Of a stretch of DNA of 64,000 nt, positions 13,163 through 28,100 are shown one piece after another (the first letter of the stretch is position 1; the number at the start of each line of letters is the position of its first letter). The stretch covers positions 17,282,021 to 17,346,020 of the forward strand of contig BSYO01000014.1 of the NCBI GenBank assembly GCA_033239525.1. Reading direction: 5' to 3'. Both the position numbers and the translations under genes were made by a program. A model generated the notes under the pieces. That model did no database searches. It saw only the letters and a program-made list of their open reading frames with translations, and was not told the origin of the DNA. This stretch comes from Nepenthes gracilis. Taxonomy: Eukaryota > Streptophyta > Magnoliopsida > Caryophyllales > Nepenthaceae.

Positions 13163-16100
13163 ATGGGCGGCTTCTCCGGTCCGAATGAGCCTAGACAGAG
13201 ATCATATGTTTCAATGTGAGTGAGTTCTTTCTTCTTTCTTTACATTACCTCGAATCAGGACCACCGGAAACCATGGAATATCATTTCAAATCTGGGAAAT
13301 TTCCACCATTTTTATACTCCAAAGTTTCGATAGGATACAACCAATCAGGTTTTAGTTTGATCATGAAAGGTGCCGCGGCGTGGGAGGTTTAACGTTCTTC
13401 CGGCTCTGTGAAGGGTCGGACGCATGTGATTTTACCCTTCTGATTAATGTGAAACTTTCGGATATCAAAATCACTGTGAATGGCTGAATTATCGTGTTTC
13501 TCAATAATTTTAACTTTTTTTTTCCATTAATGATTGAGTATATTAATAAAAGAGTTTTTTTAATAATAATTATAAATAAATCTTACGAGATTTCAATTTT
13601 TAATATTTAAATAAATGATTAAAAATTTATATTATATTATGTGAGATAATTTTAATAATTTAAGAAGACTATTTTTATAGTTATTATCAAACTTTTGACA
13701 AACTGCCCCATCGTTATGGTTAAAAAAGGACTTGAGAGCCTTAAGAAAGTTTTTACCAAGCGGTCAAAGCCCAGGTTTAATCATTAGTTGAATGCCAGAA
13801 ATCCCAGGAGAAATGCTAAGGTGTGATCATATGAAACAAAGCAGCAGCCGTCCTCGGATATGGAGGTACAGTGCATGAGAAAGGAAAGCATTAAAAGTAT
13901 ACATTGTTGAGGCTCCACCTCTCTTCCTTTGATCTAAAATATTAATATTTAAATAAATAATTATAATTTAATTATATTTTAAAATATAAAAAATAATTAA
14001 ATTAATTATTAAATTATAATCATTTATTTTAAAATAAATAATTAAAAAATATAAAAAAAATAATCACCATTTGTTAAAAAAATAGAGCTACCTCTAATTT
14101 GTGTCTTATCTTGTTATTACAAAGATGATATTATCAAGGTTTATACACAATGCATAAAATCCTTTTATGATCATCTTTTTTTTTTTTCATCATATTCACA
14201 ATGGTAACTTAAATAATTAAAATTATAATATGTCTATTTTTCATTCAAGTTTATCTACTAAAACACAAAAATGAGTATAATATTCTAGACAAATGCAACT
14301 ATACATATGAAAATATGTTGGGTCTGTTTTAATTATAATAATAGTTATATAAGTTATTAATATGACAATTTTAACATTAAAGATGAGAGAAAATTCTAAA
14401 ATAACTGGATTCTAACATTATTGTTATATCAACCCTATTTCAACAATTATGGGTTTTTATGATATTCCAGTCTTCGATTACCATGGATTGTTGGGGTTCA
14501 ACCCGAACACTCAACCTGGCGTAGTAAAACAAAATCCGAATCCCCCTGTCAAATATTAATTATCAAACTCAAGAATACAAGATATATAATAATGTACAAT
14601 ATTTTTAATATGAAAAATCATTTTCAATTCAGAAAAAATTACGAGATACATTTTAAATAAATTTACTATAATAATAATAGTATCGATTATAAGTAATCCT
14701 TTTTGAAATCTCTTCACTATAATCCCGAGTGAAAAATGATTGATTACAAATCTTTTAACATACTTAACTACCCATAAGAAAAGATACAGTAAAAAACAAT
14801 AACAACCAAACGAAATACACTCTAAAAATTTACTCTAGAATAACGTACTCAATCTTGATGAAGAATGAAATTCAGATCGAATATTAACCGGATACTGAAC
14901 CTCTTCCTTTTCTCTTATATCTTTCTGTACAATATTTCTTATGTGAGATTTGATTTTAAAATATCCTAAAAATATATTTTTATACTGCGAGCCATATTCG
15001 AACCCTCATTAGGTTTACCTCAAGTGCAGGTGCCACCAAGAACGGTGTCTCGAGCACCCCTTGGGCGCGGGTACCACTACTTTTGGCACTTCAGACGCTC
15101 GTTGCGTGCGCTTCGTACGAACGAACACTTTAATCTTTGTACGAATATCATACGATCTTTCAATAGCTATCCATTTGTTATGATATTAAAAAATGAGTGA
15201 CCAAAATTTAACACAATACATACGACTTTCACAATTTCCACGACAGGGAAAACTTCTAAGATATGTGCCTTGTACTGTTGTGCAACCAGCGGCCCAGGTG
15301 GCCCGCAGTGTGATGGTCTGTCTATCCACAGAGAGAAGTAAAGAGTAAGCAATACTAGCGTCAAAGCAACATGCGACCGCAGAAGTATAAAGCAAGCAAT
15401 ATTATTTACCAGAAAATCAAAAAAAGGGAAGCAATACGATAGGGAAGAACAAATGAAATCTCTGAGTGTTTCTGTAAATGGAAAATGAGCTTTTCTCTTA
15501 CCTGACACAAATCGTTTTCTCTCCTTTCTGATGTCTCTGTTGAGTATTTTTCCTGATCGCCCTTGATAGAGTTTGCTTCAGCGATGCTCCATCGCATACA
15601 TAAATACGGTATTGACAACCTGATAACGTGAGTGCAATACTAGCAGAAGCCACGCATTTTACGTGTGGCAGAATGATAGTATGGTTCCTTCGCGAATAGT
15701 ACGCGACCTGAGCTTGAGCAGAAGCATGGTAATACGTTTCCGCTTGATCGACACTCGAACGCGACCACGATTTTTTATCATGTACATAAAAGTCTAGCGT
15801 GAAAATTAGGTCAAAACATTCAAACCTTAAATGTCACGTCTTCGATCCCAAAATCCGATTATTACATTATTAATTCATAATTAGTTTAAATCAGATTTTA
15901 GTCTTTAATTATTCCAAACTCAATTATTTCTTTTGTTGGCCAAAATCCAAACTAATATCAGGACGTAAACTTATAAAAATCAAATACTAATAAACGATTT
16001 GAAAATTATAAGTTAAATTTTAAGACTTGAAATGATGCGGAAGAGGAAGGTACCAGATTGTTACAACAGGAAGAGGGAGGGAACTTTCAGCAGAGAGTTA

Positions 16101-19100
16101 GGGAAAAGGAGAACAGATAGATCGAGAGGGAAGGACAGAAGATTCTAGAGAGAGGTGAGATGAGAGCAGAGAGGGTAAGAAATGAGTATGTTGCCTACTA
16201 TTCCCTTAACAGTTTTGGGCTAAATACAAGGCTACGCACGTTGTGTGGCGCATGCTCTCGATACCAGCCTAACATGCTTTCTATACCAACAGCACTAATC
16301 AGTAACATAACTGCAGAACAAGTATAACAAACTACTCAGTATAATTAGTAACAGACTTCACAATTTAATATTAAACATAATCTTGCAATTTTCATGGTCG
16401 GTGGGTCGTCCGGGTGCTCCGTCTCACAACCGTGGGCTGCTGCTGCGGTGGTGTGCCTGGAGGCTTGTTGAGAAGACCCATAACCTTGGTGTTCCCATCG
16501 AAACCAACCTTGTCATCAAGGTTGAAGATGGAAAAATCCTGTTGGAATTCAGAAACAGCCTCCCAGGTAGCCTCCTCCGGTGTTTGGGTCTTCCAATACA
16601 CCAACACTTGGAACATGGTCGGTTGTTGCGGAGAATGCCCCGAAACCCTAGAATCTGGTGCGGCTGCAACAGGGGTTGGGAGCCCCACGCATCAGAGGGC
16701 AGATCGAATATGGAACTGCTGTGGTCTCCACAGTACCATTTGAGTAGCGATACATGGAAGATGTTGTGTATTTTGAGTGTGCCGGCAAATCCAGTTGGTG
16801 GGCAATAGCACCAACCAATTCCAAGATGCGGAAGGGACCATAATATCTCTTGGCGAGTTTGTTGGTCTGCCACCGTGCCACTGAAGTTTGACGATAGGGT
16901 TGTAGACGCACATAAACAAGATCACCAATCTGAAATTCCCTCTCCATTCGATTAGAATCTGCTTGCTGCTTCATCCTTAGTTGAGCACGTTGCAAGTTGG
17001 TTTTGAGTGTGGCTGATATGGTGGTTCTTGTGGTCAGCAGATCGTCCACTGCAGCCAGAGAAGAAGTGTCGTGCACGTAGGAGAGCAGTGAGGGCGGGGG
17101 TTAGCCATAGACTACTTTGAATGGGCTCATTTGTATGGAAGAGTGCCAGGCGGTGTTATAGTGCCATTCTATCCATGGTAAATAATGCACCCAGGAGGAA
17201 GGAAGTCTGGCTGCGAAACAATGCAAATAATCTTCAATGTATCGATTAATGACCTCTGTTTGTCCATCCTATTGTGGATGGTAGGCGCTGATGGTGGATA
17301 GCCGAGTGCCCTGCAGCTTGAAGAGCTCCTTCCGAAACAGACTCATGAAGAGAGGATCGCGATCGGAGACAATGTTTGTCGAAAACCCGTGCAACTAGCA
17401 GACTTCCTGAACAAAAAACTTTGGTCAACTGCACTGCAGTGAATTGGGTAGCTAGGGCAGAGAAGTGGGCGTATTTGGAGAGTCAATCAACGACCATGAA
17501 GATGACTAATTTGCCACGTGAAGGAGGTAGATGTGTGATGAAATCCATGAAAATGGATGCCCAAATGTCCCTGGAATGGGAAGTGGTTGAAGAAGCCCTT
17601 GTGGCGCAATATTCAGAGGTTTGATCTGCTGGCATATTGAACAACTATTGACGAAGTCCTGCACCTCCTTGTGCATATTCGGCTAGAAGAAATGGACACA
17701 ATGCAAGAATAAGTACGGTGGATTCCAACATGTCCCCAAAGTGGTGAATTGCGGTACTCCTGCAATATCAAGTCTTATAGTGCAGACTTGGGTGGAACCC
17801 AGGTTCGGTTCAGAAAGAAAATCAGACCATTGTGCCAAGAGTACTCTTCGTGATCGCCGAGTTGATCTTGGATGGCCTTTGCGAAGGAGGCAGTTGCAGG
17901 GTGCCACCCAATAAATTTCTGCAGAGCAACCAGCAGGGTCATGACTAGTTGGGAGACTCCCTGGATTGCCAAACAAGTGCCTGGCTCTCGCTTGGACAGA
18001 GCATCCGCAGGACCATTGGTGCGTCCTGACCGGTACACGATATTGAAGTCAAATCTAGTAATTTGGTGATCTAGTGCCGCTGTTCTGGGGTGTAGATGGT
18101 CTGTGTCAGTAAGGCCTTAAGGGGTTGATGGTCGGTTTGTATGGTGAATTTAGTGCCCAGTAAATACTATCGCCATTTTTTTACAGCCTCTATGATAGCA
18201 AACAACTCCTTTATATAAGTAGAAGAGGCCTACAATTTAGGGCAAAGATGCCTGCTAAAATAAGCAATAGGATGCCCTTCTTGAAGTAGCACTGCCCCTA
18301 TGCCCTGTCCCGAAGCATTCGTTTGAACTACAAAGTGTTTGGTAAAATCAGCAGGGTGAGCATGGGAGTGGAAGTCAGGGCAGTTTTGAGGGAGGTGAAA
18401 GACTGCTCTGCTTCGGGAGTCCAAACAAAAGCGTTCTTACACAACAACATCGTTAGTGGAGCTGAAATTTGAGTATACCGGTTCACAAAGTGACGATAAT
18501 ACCCTGCGAGTCCCAGGAAGCTGTGAAGTTGGGTCACGTTGGCCGGTGTGGGCCAAGTCTAGATAGCAGTGATTTTAGAGGGGTCAACTGCCACGCTGTA
18601 CTCCGAGATAACATGATTGAGTTATGATAGCGTAGTGCATCCGAACTCGCACTTGGATTGCTTTGCAAAAAAAGAGTGATTCTGGAGGATATGTAGCACC
18701 TAAGCCAGATGATGAAGATGTGTCTCCCAGGTGGGGCTGTAGAATAAATTTTCATTGAAGAAGACCAGCACTGATTGCCGAAGTATTGAACAAAAAATCT
18801 TGTTCATTTCAGATTGGAATGAGGAAGGGGCATTTGACAACCTGAAATGCATGACCATGAATTCGTAATGCCCATTGTGAGTCCGAAAAGCAGTCTTGTG
18901 GATATCCTCTGGATGGATTCTCAACTGCTGGTACCCAGCCCTCAGATCGAGTTTGGAGAAGATCCAAGCTCCAGCTAGCTCATCCAGTAGCTCATCGACG
19001 GTAGGAATTGCGAATCGATCCTTCACCGTGATAGCATTTAAGGCCCGATAGTTTACATAGAACCGCCAACTGCCGTTGCGTTTCTTAACTAGTAAGACAG

Positions 19101-22100
19101 GAGAGGAGAAGGGGCCGTTACTGGGCCGAATGATGCCCTCAGCTAGCATCTCTTGGATCATTCGTTCCATCTCTGCCTTCTGGAAGTGTGGATACTGGTA
19201 AGGCTTAACGTTAATAGGTCTAGAGTTTGGCTTTAGTGGAATTCAATGATCGGTGGCCCGACATGGGGGTAGGCCACAGGGTAGGGAGAACTCCTTTTGA
19301 AAGTTTTATCATCGAAATTTGATGTGTCTTAATACGAAAACAAATGTAAATATTGATCTTAGATCTAATTTTCTCTCTCCCAGGTGGCTTCCACAAACAA
19401 AATGGTTTCTCCACAATACCTTCGCCAATAGAAACCCTTTCATATGGAGTACTTGATCTCTTCATCCCAAAATATGAACCGATAATATATAATGGATTTT
19501 CACTAATCCTTAATGATTTATGTTCAATGATATACGATAGGTCATGGACATACTTTCTGATACATCCCTAGGTCCGAGTTCTCGTGTGAATTAGGAAGCC
19601 TTCAGATTACTCAGATTGATCGGAACACGAACGGGTCTGGCCTCTACGTCTCTCAACCTAGACCTTATGCACCACAAACTATAAATAAGAGGTGAAAGGA
19701 CGTTAAAAGGTTGTCCAACTATTAACACTCCGATACTCAAATCTGAAATATTTTTCTAAGAACAAAAAGATACGCACGTGGAAGTAAAAGTGATAAAAAT
19801 ATAAAAATACTGAAATACGACCCGATCTCCACGTCTCTTAACCCGGGTCTTATGCACCACAAACTACAAATAAGAGGTTAGAGGGCGGCAGAAGGTTGTT
19901 CTACTGTAAATACTCCGATACTCAAGTTAGAAATCTTTCCTTGAGAATAGAAAGATGCACACGTGGAAGTAAACGTGACAAAAATATATGAATGTTGAAA
20001 TGCGAGGAGTGCATGGGATGTTGGAAGGAGGCTAGTGCTCCTTTTGGTGCACCGCTAGGGGTGGTTCAATTTTGCCACCGCAAGGAGTGCGGTGGTTTGA
20101 GGGAAAAGAGTTGGTTCTTTCTCCTTATTGCTTTGAGTGCTGGGTGCAAGGATTGGGCTTCTGATCTCGGGTAACTGCTTAGGGAGTTTGTGGAAGTGGG
20201 AATTCCTTTCTCTCCGCTATTGGAGAGAGTATTTGTAAGCTCCTTTAGGAAGGCTTTGGGAGCCGAGATCTCTAACAAAGGGTTTATCAGGATTTACCGG
20301 TCGTTGAGTGCTGGTGGTGGCCAGCAATGTCATTTGTCGCCTTATAGAGGTGAGACCATTGTCGAGCATGGCCAATGCAGGCCTGTTTGACTTTATTTGG
20401 ATTGGCTGAACTGTTGTTGAGGCGGCGTGTGCTGTGGCTTATAAACGTTGACCTTATCTCGCATTGGCTGATATCCTATGAGCCGACACCACCTGCACCA
20501 GCAGCTTGCGGTCACCTTTGTAGGAGTGCGAGCAATGTTGATTGGCTGCACATCTGGGGTGCCCAATGGGCCTTATTTCTAAATCTCTTGGGACGTTGTC
20601 GTTGGGCTGGGCCCTCTTACTGATCGGACCGGTCTTCTTCCAGTTGGGCTTCATCGGTTTCGGCCTAGATCCATGCTAGACCAATCACTAGCCCCCATGC
20701 CTGGGGACAATCCATTGCTGAGGCCAGGCATGTCAAAGGTGGGTCCTGTTGTTGGTTCACGTGGGCCTTCTCGAGATGTGCCAGTCTCCAATCCTCAAGG
20801 GCGTTGCTCCTTTCCCATGCGAATATGCAGCCTTTCGGAGGGACCATAGAGACTAGGTGCTCTGTTGGGAAAGATTCGCGGCCTAGAAATCGACTCTGCA
20901 TTAATGGCGTTCTTGTTTTCTGATTGACTGCCATCGGGTGGCACGCCCCTTTGGGAGCTCATTGGGCCTTCTACGCAGATTGGGTTACCCAAATTTATCC
21001 CTTCGTTAGTGAAGTAATGTGGAGTCCTTGGTTGATCTTGCACCTTGTGGAGTACTGCAAAGGAATCTGATGGATCTGCGGGAGACTTGCAATCGCTTTT
21101 GAAGCCTATCGTCATACTCCTCTCGTGGATGCTTCCTCGTTGTAACGAGGGTTGCTCGACCACTCTGCAATTGTCATGTGCCTCCTCTCCATCTGGCCAT
21201 GGTTCCTAATTGCAAGGGGGCATCGTGAGGACAGCATGCTGATTCGGGGGACTCCATTCCCTCAAATGCATGCCGTCGCCTTCTCTTGCTATGGCTAGAC
21301 GTCCATCTGTGCTGGCTGAAAGAGGAGGCAAGTCCCGGAGTTCCATCAGGCCACACGGGGACGCATCACGGTTTTGGTTGGACTCCTAATTGATGCCTTT
21401 CCTTCACTGTGGTGGAGCTTGTCTCGTCGAGAGTGAGGGATCGGCATCCACTTCATCTCCCCGGGAGGGGAATCGGCGTCAGGGTAGATGCTATCAGAAT
21501 TAGGAGATGTGCATCTATACTCAGGGCTGAGCCTTCCCTGTGGCACCGCTCTTCTACTGCTTCCTGTACTTTGCTTTATTTCTTTTTCTTTTGATCTAGC
21601 ATTGACGCAAGCCTTGTACTCTGTAAAGAACACCTCAATGAATAAAAGCGTTAATTTTTGCCTTTTATATCTTGTGTCATTGGATCTTCTCTTTGCTGCT
21701 CGAATGGTATGACTCAAGGGCCGTAGGGCCCTCTCGCCGCCATACATGCTTGATCGCTTCCTTATTTTGTGGGCTTAGCAGCTTTTGGTTGCCTTTACCA
21801 GTGCCCATCTCTCGAGTCCGTACATGGACCGTCAGCGGGGTGGTCTAGCAAGAGCCACTTGGGAGCTTGCTCCGTTCGTATCCTGCATTGGATGACTGAA
21901 TGATACTGATGGAGGGCGTGCCAATCAGGTTGCATTGGTATTTAATGTGCCGAAAATTGTAGGGCCGTTGCATCATAATTACCTTTCTTGAAAAGGTACG
22001 ATGCTTCAGGGCGTCGTCACGTGGAGGGATTTCGTTGGGCAGCGGAACGCCTTTCCCTAGTTAAGTGACACCATCTCCTTGGGAAAAGTTTTGGCTATTT

Positions 22101-25100
22101 AAGTGCCAAGGATTTCTCCAATTTGAACATCCATTTGCTGCTGTGAGACACGAAATTTGAGCTTGCATTCGTTCCCTCTTTCCTTTGGTTATGGTCATGA
22201 TAATGGCAGACGGGGTGGGCGATGTTGCTCCAGGACCGTTAGCAAGATCGTCCTCCTCTTTGAGGTTTGAGCCCCCTGCCAAGGAGTTGCGATGGGGAGA
22301 ACGAGGGCTGAGAGGCCGCGATGAGAAGGGACTTTCCCAAGTGGTAGTGGAAGGTTGCCACTCAGAACCTTCAGTCATAGAGCAGGCGAGGCCTCTGAGA
22401 GCGCCGCCGGGCTTTGAATCTGAAGGGGCTTCCAATTCCTCTCGATGCTGGCGACCTAAGGGAGCCAGTCGACTAATCCGTCATGCCCAGCAGGTAGCTG
22501 AGGAGATTGAGATATGGGTGCAAGCCACCATTTCCGATATCGAGTAGAGCCAGGCATGAGCGACTAACTTCAAGCAAGAATGGTCGGAGGCGGAGGCAAG
22601 GTCGTCGCAGCTGGTTGACATCAATGCGCAAGCCCAGAGCCGGATCACGGTTCTTCAAGAGGAGCTTGAACAATGCTGTGTGCGGCTCAGGGAAGAGCAT
22701 ATCGTCCACACACAATTGGAAGACAAGCTGAAGTCGAGGATCCAGCCGGAGGACCTGGTGCCTATGCTGGAGGGAAGGTTTCAGGAAGGGATTTGGCTCA
22801 GCAGAAGGATAGCTTCTCTGGTGGTGTCTAGCTTTCACGTGGGCCTCCTTGACTCTTGGAGTGTGGGTGCTCGGACGCACTCGGAGTTAATCGAGTTTCT
22901 GACTCCTAATCCTGCTGAGCCCGGCGGGGGTAGACAGTGATGTTGTATTTTATGACCATTGGTCGGCTTTTCCTGTAAGGAAATTTTATCAACAAAATTT
23001 CTTTATGATAGAGCAATTTATCTGTTGTCATTTATTGTGTTCGAATGACTTGTTTTGCCCCTTCAGTCTGGATGTCATGTGGATCACCGCCGTCATTTCT
23101 AATGGCCGATATCTTCGCATTAACTGTATGGTGTGATAGTTGAGATTTGGCAGGTGGCTGTAGTATGAGTGGGGGCTGTTTGTCAAACGCCATAATAGGC
23201 TATCTTGGACAGACGCGCTACGTTTTGCTAAAGGGATGCGTGTCATGACCAACATTCAAGACGACCATTATGTTTTCCCATGCAACGCCGTTTGACTTTC
23301 TCTTGCGTTGCCTATTTAAACAACGCTTTTCACGCTAGCCACACTTTGCACTTATTTGCTCCGAGGATCCATGGCAAAGAAGAAAAGCTCTCCTTCTTCC
23401 ACCATTCGCCAGAGTGTAGGCGACATCAAGTCAATCCTTTCGCCGAGTGCTGTCGCCACTCTAAGAGTTAACTACTGTGTCTCGGCGAATGGGCCTACCT
23501 CCTTCCCGATGAGGGGGCAAGAGTGAATGCGCCCCCCGAGGGGTTCGTTACTGTATATGAGCATCACCTGAATGGTGGGCTACACTTCCCCATGGAACTG
23601 GATTTGTATGGGATCTTTGAGGCGCTCGGCATTCCTGTGCACGGCTTCATCCTAATTTTGTACGCTACCTGGTATCCATGTGCGTCTTTGTCCATCTTCG
23701 CAATTATGAGTTCGGCCTATGCTCGGTGAAGGTGATATTTTGCTTTTCCCAATCGGATGATTGGATTTCAATGTCTCCTCATCCAGGCTTCCATATTCGG
23801 GGGACGAATCCAGATTGAGTAAAAAACTGGAAGAATCGCTTTTTCTTTCTAGCGGCCCCTCCCGAGTGGGACATTCCCAACGAGTAGGGTCCCGTGAGCG
23901 ATTTCTTCTCAAAAAGCGTTAGCGAGGAGGAAGTGAAGTAGGAGAAAAATCTAATCAATCACATCTAGACGAAGATCAAAACGTTTGCCACTTAGGGGTT
24001 TTACTTGACCTCCAAGCTCTTCGCGACCGTTAGGTGGGAGCCCGCGAGTAGCGAGCCGACGACTGTCATCCAGAAGAGGAGGGCTGGTGCCTCGGTATCA
24101 GAAAGCCATCGAAGGAATCACTCAAGCAGAGTGGCGCGTCATTGTCCCTGGAGTCCTCCGTTGACAAGGACGTGGCGGCCCTAAAAAGGCTGAGGGGGCT
24201 AGAGGCACTTTGAGCAAGTGGGCCTTGATATCGTCGACTGTGTCAGGCCTGTTTGATGGGTCCGCCGCAATGACCCCCATCGAGGCCACTGTCGCGGCAC
24301 AGGGGCTAAAGCCGCAACTGCATGAGGGAGTTGCCGAGTGCTCTCCGATTTTGGTCGTTGCTTTGGTGGAGTATGGCATTCCCATGGCTGGGCCTCCCTC
24401 GTGCGAGGGGTCTGCTTCGAGTTCCCTTTTTGACATCAAGGTGGGACCATCCACCAGCGAGTGGCAGTCAAGTCCTTCAGAGGGGTGGCCGTAACGGGCA
24501 CCGAAGGGGCGGCAATTGGCTCGACAGAGCTTTTTGAGGTGGTTGATCTAGAGCTTGTTGCTGCGCCCATGGATGCTTCGAACGCAGTTGACGCGCCAAT
24601 CAGAGTGTCACCCGAGCTACTTGTCACTGGTCCTGAGGTTACTGCCGAGGCCGTTGTGCTCGAGGGGATCGCTGTTGAATCTCTAACTGGTGAGGTTTTG
24701 GCGAGTGGGATAGAGGAGGTTGTCGAGTGGCCGAAGCCCTCAGGCATGTTTGATCCTGAAGGCGTGCTGGATTTTCCTGACACTACGGAGGAGTCGATCA
24801 TTGAGGTATGATTTCTTCACTCATTAAGTGGGGATTTGTTCTGCTAACTCTCTTTGTGCAATGTTTCCCACGTCGCTAGGATTCATGGGCTTCATGTCCT
24901 TTTTTTTCTTTTATAAATCCCAGACGTGATTCAATTCCGACACACTACTCTTTCTCAACGGGACGAGCGAGCCCGTCGAGCTCAAGAAGAGAGCGAATGG
25001 ACGACTGAGCAGCGTTAGAGGGGAGAGGTTGCCACCCTAAAGCTGGAGAATGAGTGGCTAACAGGTGAATTGTTGGAGGCTGGGGACCTCATTGTTAGCT

Positions 25101-28100
25101 TGTAGGACCGGTGTGGCCGTGCTGAGGCTGACTTGCGAGTCCAGCTCTCTTCGGAGGAGATGGCTTGAGTGTTGGACTCAAGGTTCTGGGATGGCATACA
25201 CTTATGTCGTCGTATAGTCTCCGTCGCGGCTTCGGGCGTCTCTGCGGGGATCCCGACTCTCGTAATGATGGAATTGAAGATAGCTCGCACTTGATCAACT
25301 TTTCGTAAGGGATAGGACCTTCGACCACATAGGGCGGCCGCACTCTTTGTTCATTTTTTCGGTATATAGTCTTTTGAGAGAAACCTTGTAATCTCTGGCT
25401 TGAATGAAGCATACTTTCTTTTCAATTTTCTTTCTTCCTCTTCTCTTTTTTTTCTTTTAAATGATACGGATATTCTCGTTGTGTTTGCTAAGTTGTCTCG
25501 CTATCGCCGCCAAGGCTCACTTTGGGAGTTGTTTGTGCTATGCTCGTCCTTCAGTTGAGGATGTCACAGCATCTTGCACGTGGTGGGATACTCTGTCCAA
25601 TGAATCGAATATCGTCGCATACCCTGTGGAGTCTCTAGAGGGCTAGCTGGGTTTTGAGGCCACAGCAGTTGGACTTCTGGTCTTAGGCCGTTGTGCGCAC
25701 GACACCATTTCGACTCTCGGCCCCTGCTCGGGCGTCGTCGCTTATGTCTGCATGGTCCTAACCCACCGACCATCGTTGACTAATGGTGCTCTCTTCTTCT
25801 GGAGAAGGCCGCCGCATGCCTGCCGCTTAGACCCCCTAAAGTTTACATGGCCATTTTGTTGGGAGCTTTCGGGGCCCCCTGGCCCATTAGTTTAACCTCA
25901 TTTAGGCCACTTGGTACGAAGCCAAGGTTCTGTGGTTGATAAGAGTCGTCTGGAGTGGAGCCGGAGTTCTAAATTCAACCGTAGGTGGGTCGCTCGGCCT
26001 TGGGCTGAGATTTTGTGGCTGCTAAGGGCCTTTCGGCACGGAGCCGAAGTTTGAAATTTGACCACATGTGGGCCACTCGGCGCGAGGCCAAAGTTTTGCG
26101 GCCCCTAAGAACCTTTCAGCGTGGAGCCGAAGTTCGAAATTCGATCGGATGTGGGCCGGTGGGCATGAGGCCAATGTTTCTTTTCACAGGTTGACAAACG
26201 TCCTCCTAACTTAGGGGCAATCTAGCCCATTTTTGTTTTTGAAAATGGCAAGCAAGCACTCATTTGTATGAACAGGCAGGTAAAGAGATAAAAATAACAA
26301 TTTTATTAATGGAAATGTGGTACATATACAAGCACTCCAGTTCATGTACGCACATCTTACCTAGGAGTGTGTGTGTGGCTAACTGGTAGTACTTCTTGAG
26401 GTGGGTGGCATTTCCGGTCAGAGGGACCAGTTCGCCATCCTGGGTGTGCAGTTTGTACACCCCGTTTAGGATGATCGCAGAGATAAGGAATGGACCTTTC
26501 TAGTTCGGGGAGAGCTTGTTCCTATAGGCTGTTTCGCCTGTCGCCTCTACACTCCGGAGAACCAGATCCTCGACCTCGAGTGGGTGAGCCTTCACCCACT
26601 TATTGTAGTACTGAGCGGTGCGTTGCTGGTAGGCCGCCATCCTCAAGTGTGCTGCATCGTGGGCTTTCAGGTGTAGGTCCAGGCACTCTCTGAATCGCTG
26701 GGAGTTGCTAACGAGGTCGAAACATTTAATCCAAAAGCCGGGGAGCCCCACTTCGATGGGGATGACCGCTTCAACCCCGTAGCAGAGCCTAAATGGCGTC
26801 TCCCTTGTCGGTTCCCGCGGGATCGTGTGGTAAGACAAGAGCATAGAAGGTAGCTCATCAGCCCAAGAGCCCCTACGTCATCGAGTTTAGTCTTCAGTCT
26901 ATATAACAGCATCCGATTGGTTACCTTGACCTGGCTGTTAGCCTGCTGGTATGCCACAGACGTATGAACCAATTTGATGTGCAAGCTTGTGCAATATTTA
27001 GTGAATCATTTGTCGGTGAACTGGGTTTCGTTGTCGGTCACTATGATCTCGAGAATCCCGAATCAACAAATAATATTCTGACGGAAGAACTCTATCGCGT
27101 TCTATTCGGTTATGCATGCCAGGGGAGTTGTCTCAACCCACTTGGTGAAGTAATCAACGCTGACGATGAGGAACTTTCTGTATCCGGAGGCCAAGGGCAT
27201 GGGCTCGAGGATATCGAGCCCCCATTGTGCGAATGGCCATAGGGCCTATAAGATCTGCAACTCCATGTGTGGCTGGTGGCTCAGGGACCTATGAACTTGG
27301 TAGCTCTCACACCTTTTGACGAGGTTCATGGCGTATCGCTTCATCGTGGGTCAGAATAAACCTTACCGCACAATTTTGAACATGAGGTTTTTTTCCGATG
27401 TGCGAGTTGCATACGCCAAGGTGGACTTATCCGGCGCGTATTCCGCTTCCTATGGCATGAGGCATTTCAGGTAGGGGGTCGAGTATCCCAACCGGTATAA
27501 TTTCCCGTTGATGATTGTGTACCAGTCAGCCATCTTCTTTATTTGCTGGGCCTCCTTGGGGTCTTCTTGTAGCGCTCCATCCGACAAATATTTCCAGTAC
27601 AGGGTCATCCAATTGTCTTCTTCGACTATCTGCAGCACCTTGCATTTTGGGCAGTTAATGTTGGGCACGGCTAGAACTTCTCACATGCTCCTGGCAGACT
27701 GCTCTTGAGATCCCGTTGCTGTGTCCTTGGCCAGTTGGTCAGCCTTCCAATTCTCTGCTGTCGGGATGTGCTCAATGTCAAACTTCTTGAACGCTTGGGC
27801 TTAGGCCTTCTCTTTTGCTAGGTATTTAGCGAGCTTTGGGTTTGATGCCTCAAAAACTCCCTAAATTTGGTTGACTACTAACTCCAAGTCGCTGCATACA
27901 ACCAACGCTCTCACTAAGTATTCACTGGCCAGCCTGAGTCCTGCGAGGAGGGCCTCGTATTCCGCTACGTTGTTGGTAGCTAGGATTCCAAGCGTTAAAG
28001 AGTACTTGATCTCTAAGCAGTCAGGGATTCCGAGCATGACCCTGGCCCTGTTGCCTGTTTGCATGGCTAACCCGTCGACGTTGAGGGTCCATATAGGGGT

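Larger units (their letters stand above)
16059..19300 (-). mobile_element. Reina-like chromovirus (Ty3-gypsy) remnant, 5' half missing
   Basis: On the - strand the order is RT, RNase H, integrase, chromodomain, LTR. There is no gag, protease or 5' LTR. The upstream edge near 19300 still shows the linker before RT ([17 protein letters not shown], then [20 protein letters not shown]). The element is antisense to GUX inside intron 1. The LTR side is at about 16059-16274, with inverted termini TGTTA/TAACA. The short LTR and integrase chromodomain point to Reina, but clade is judged by eye. Confidence 0.75.
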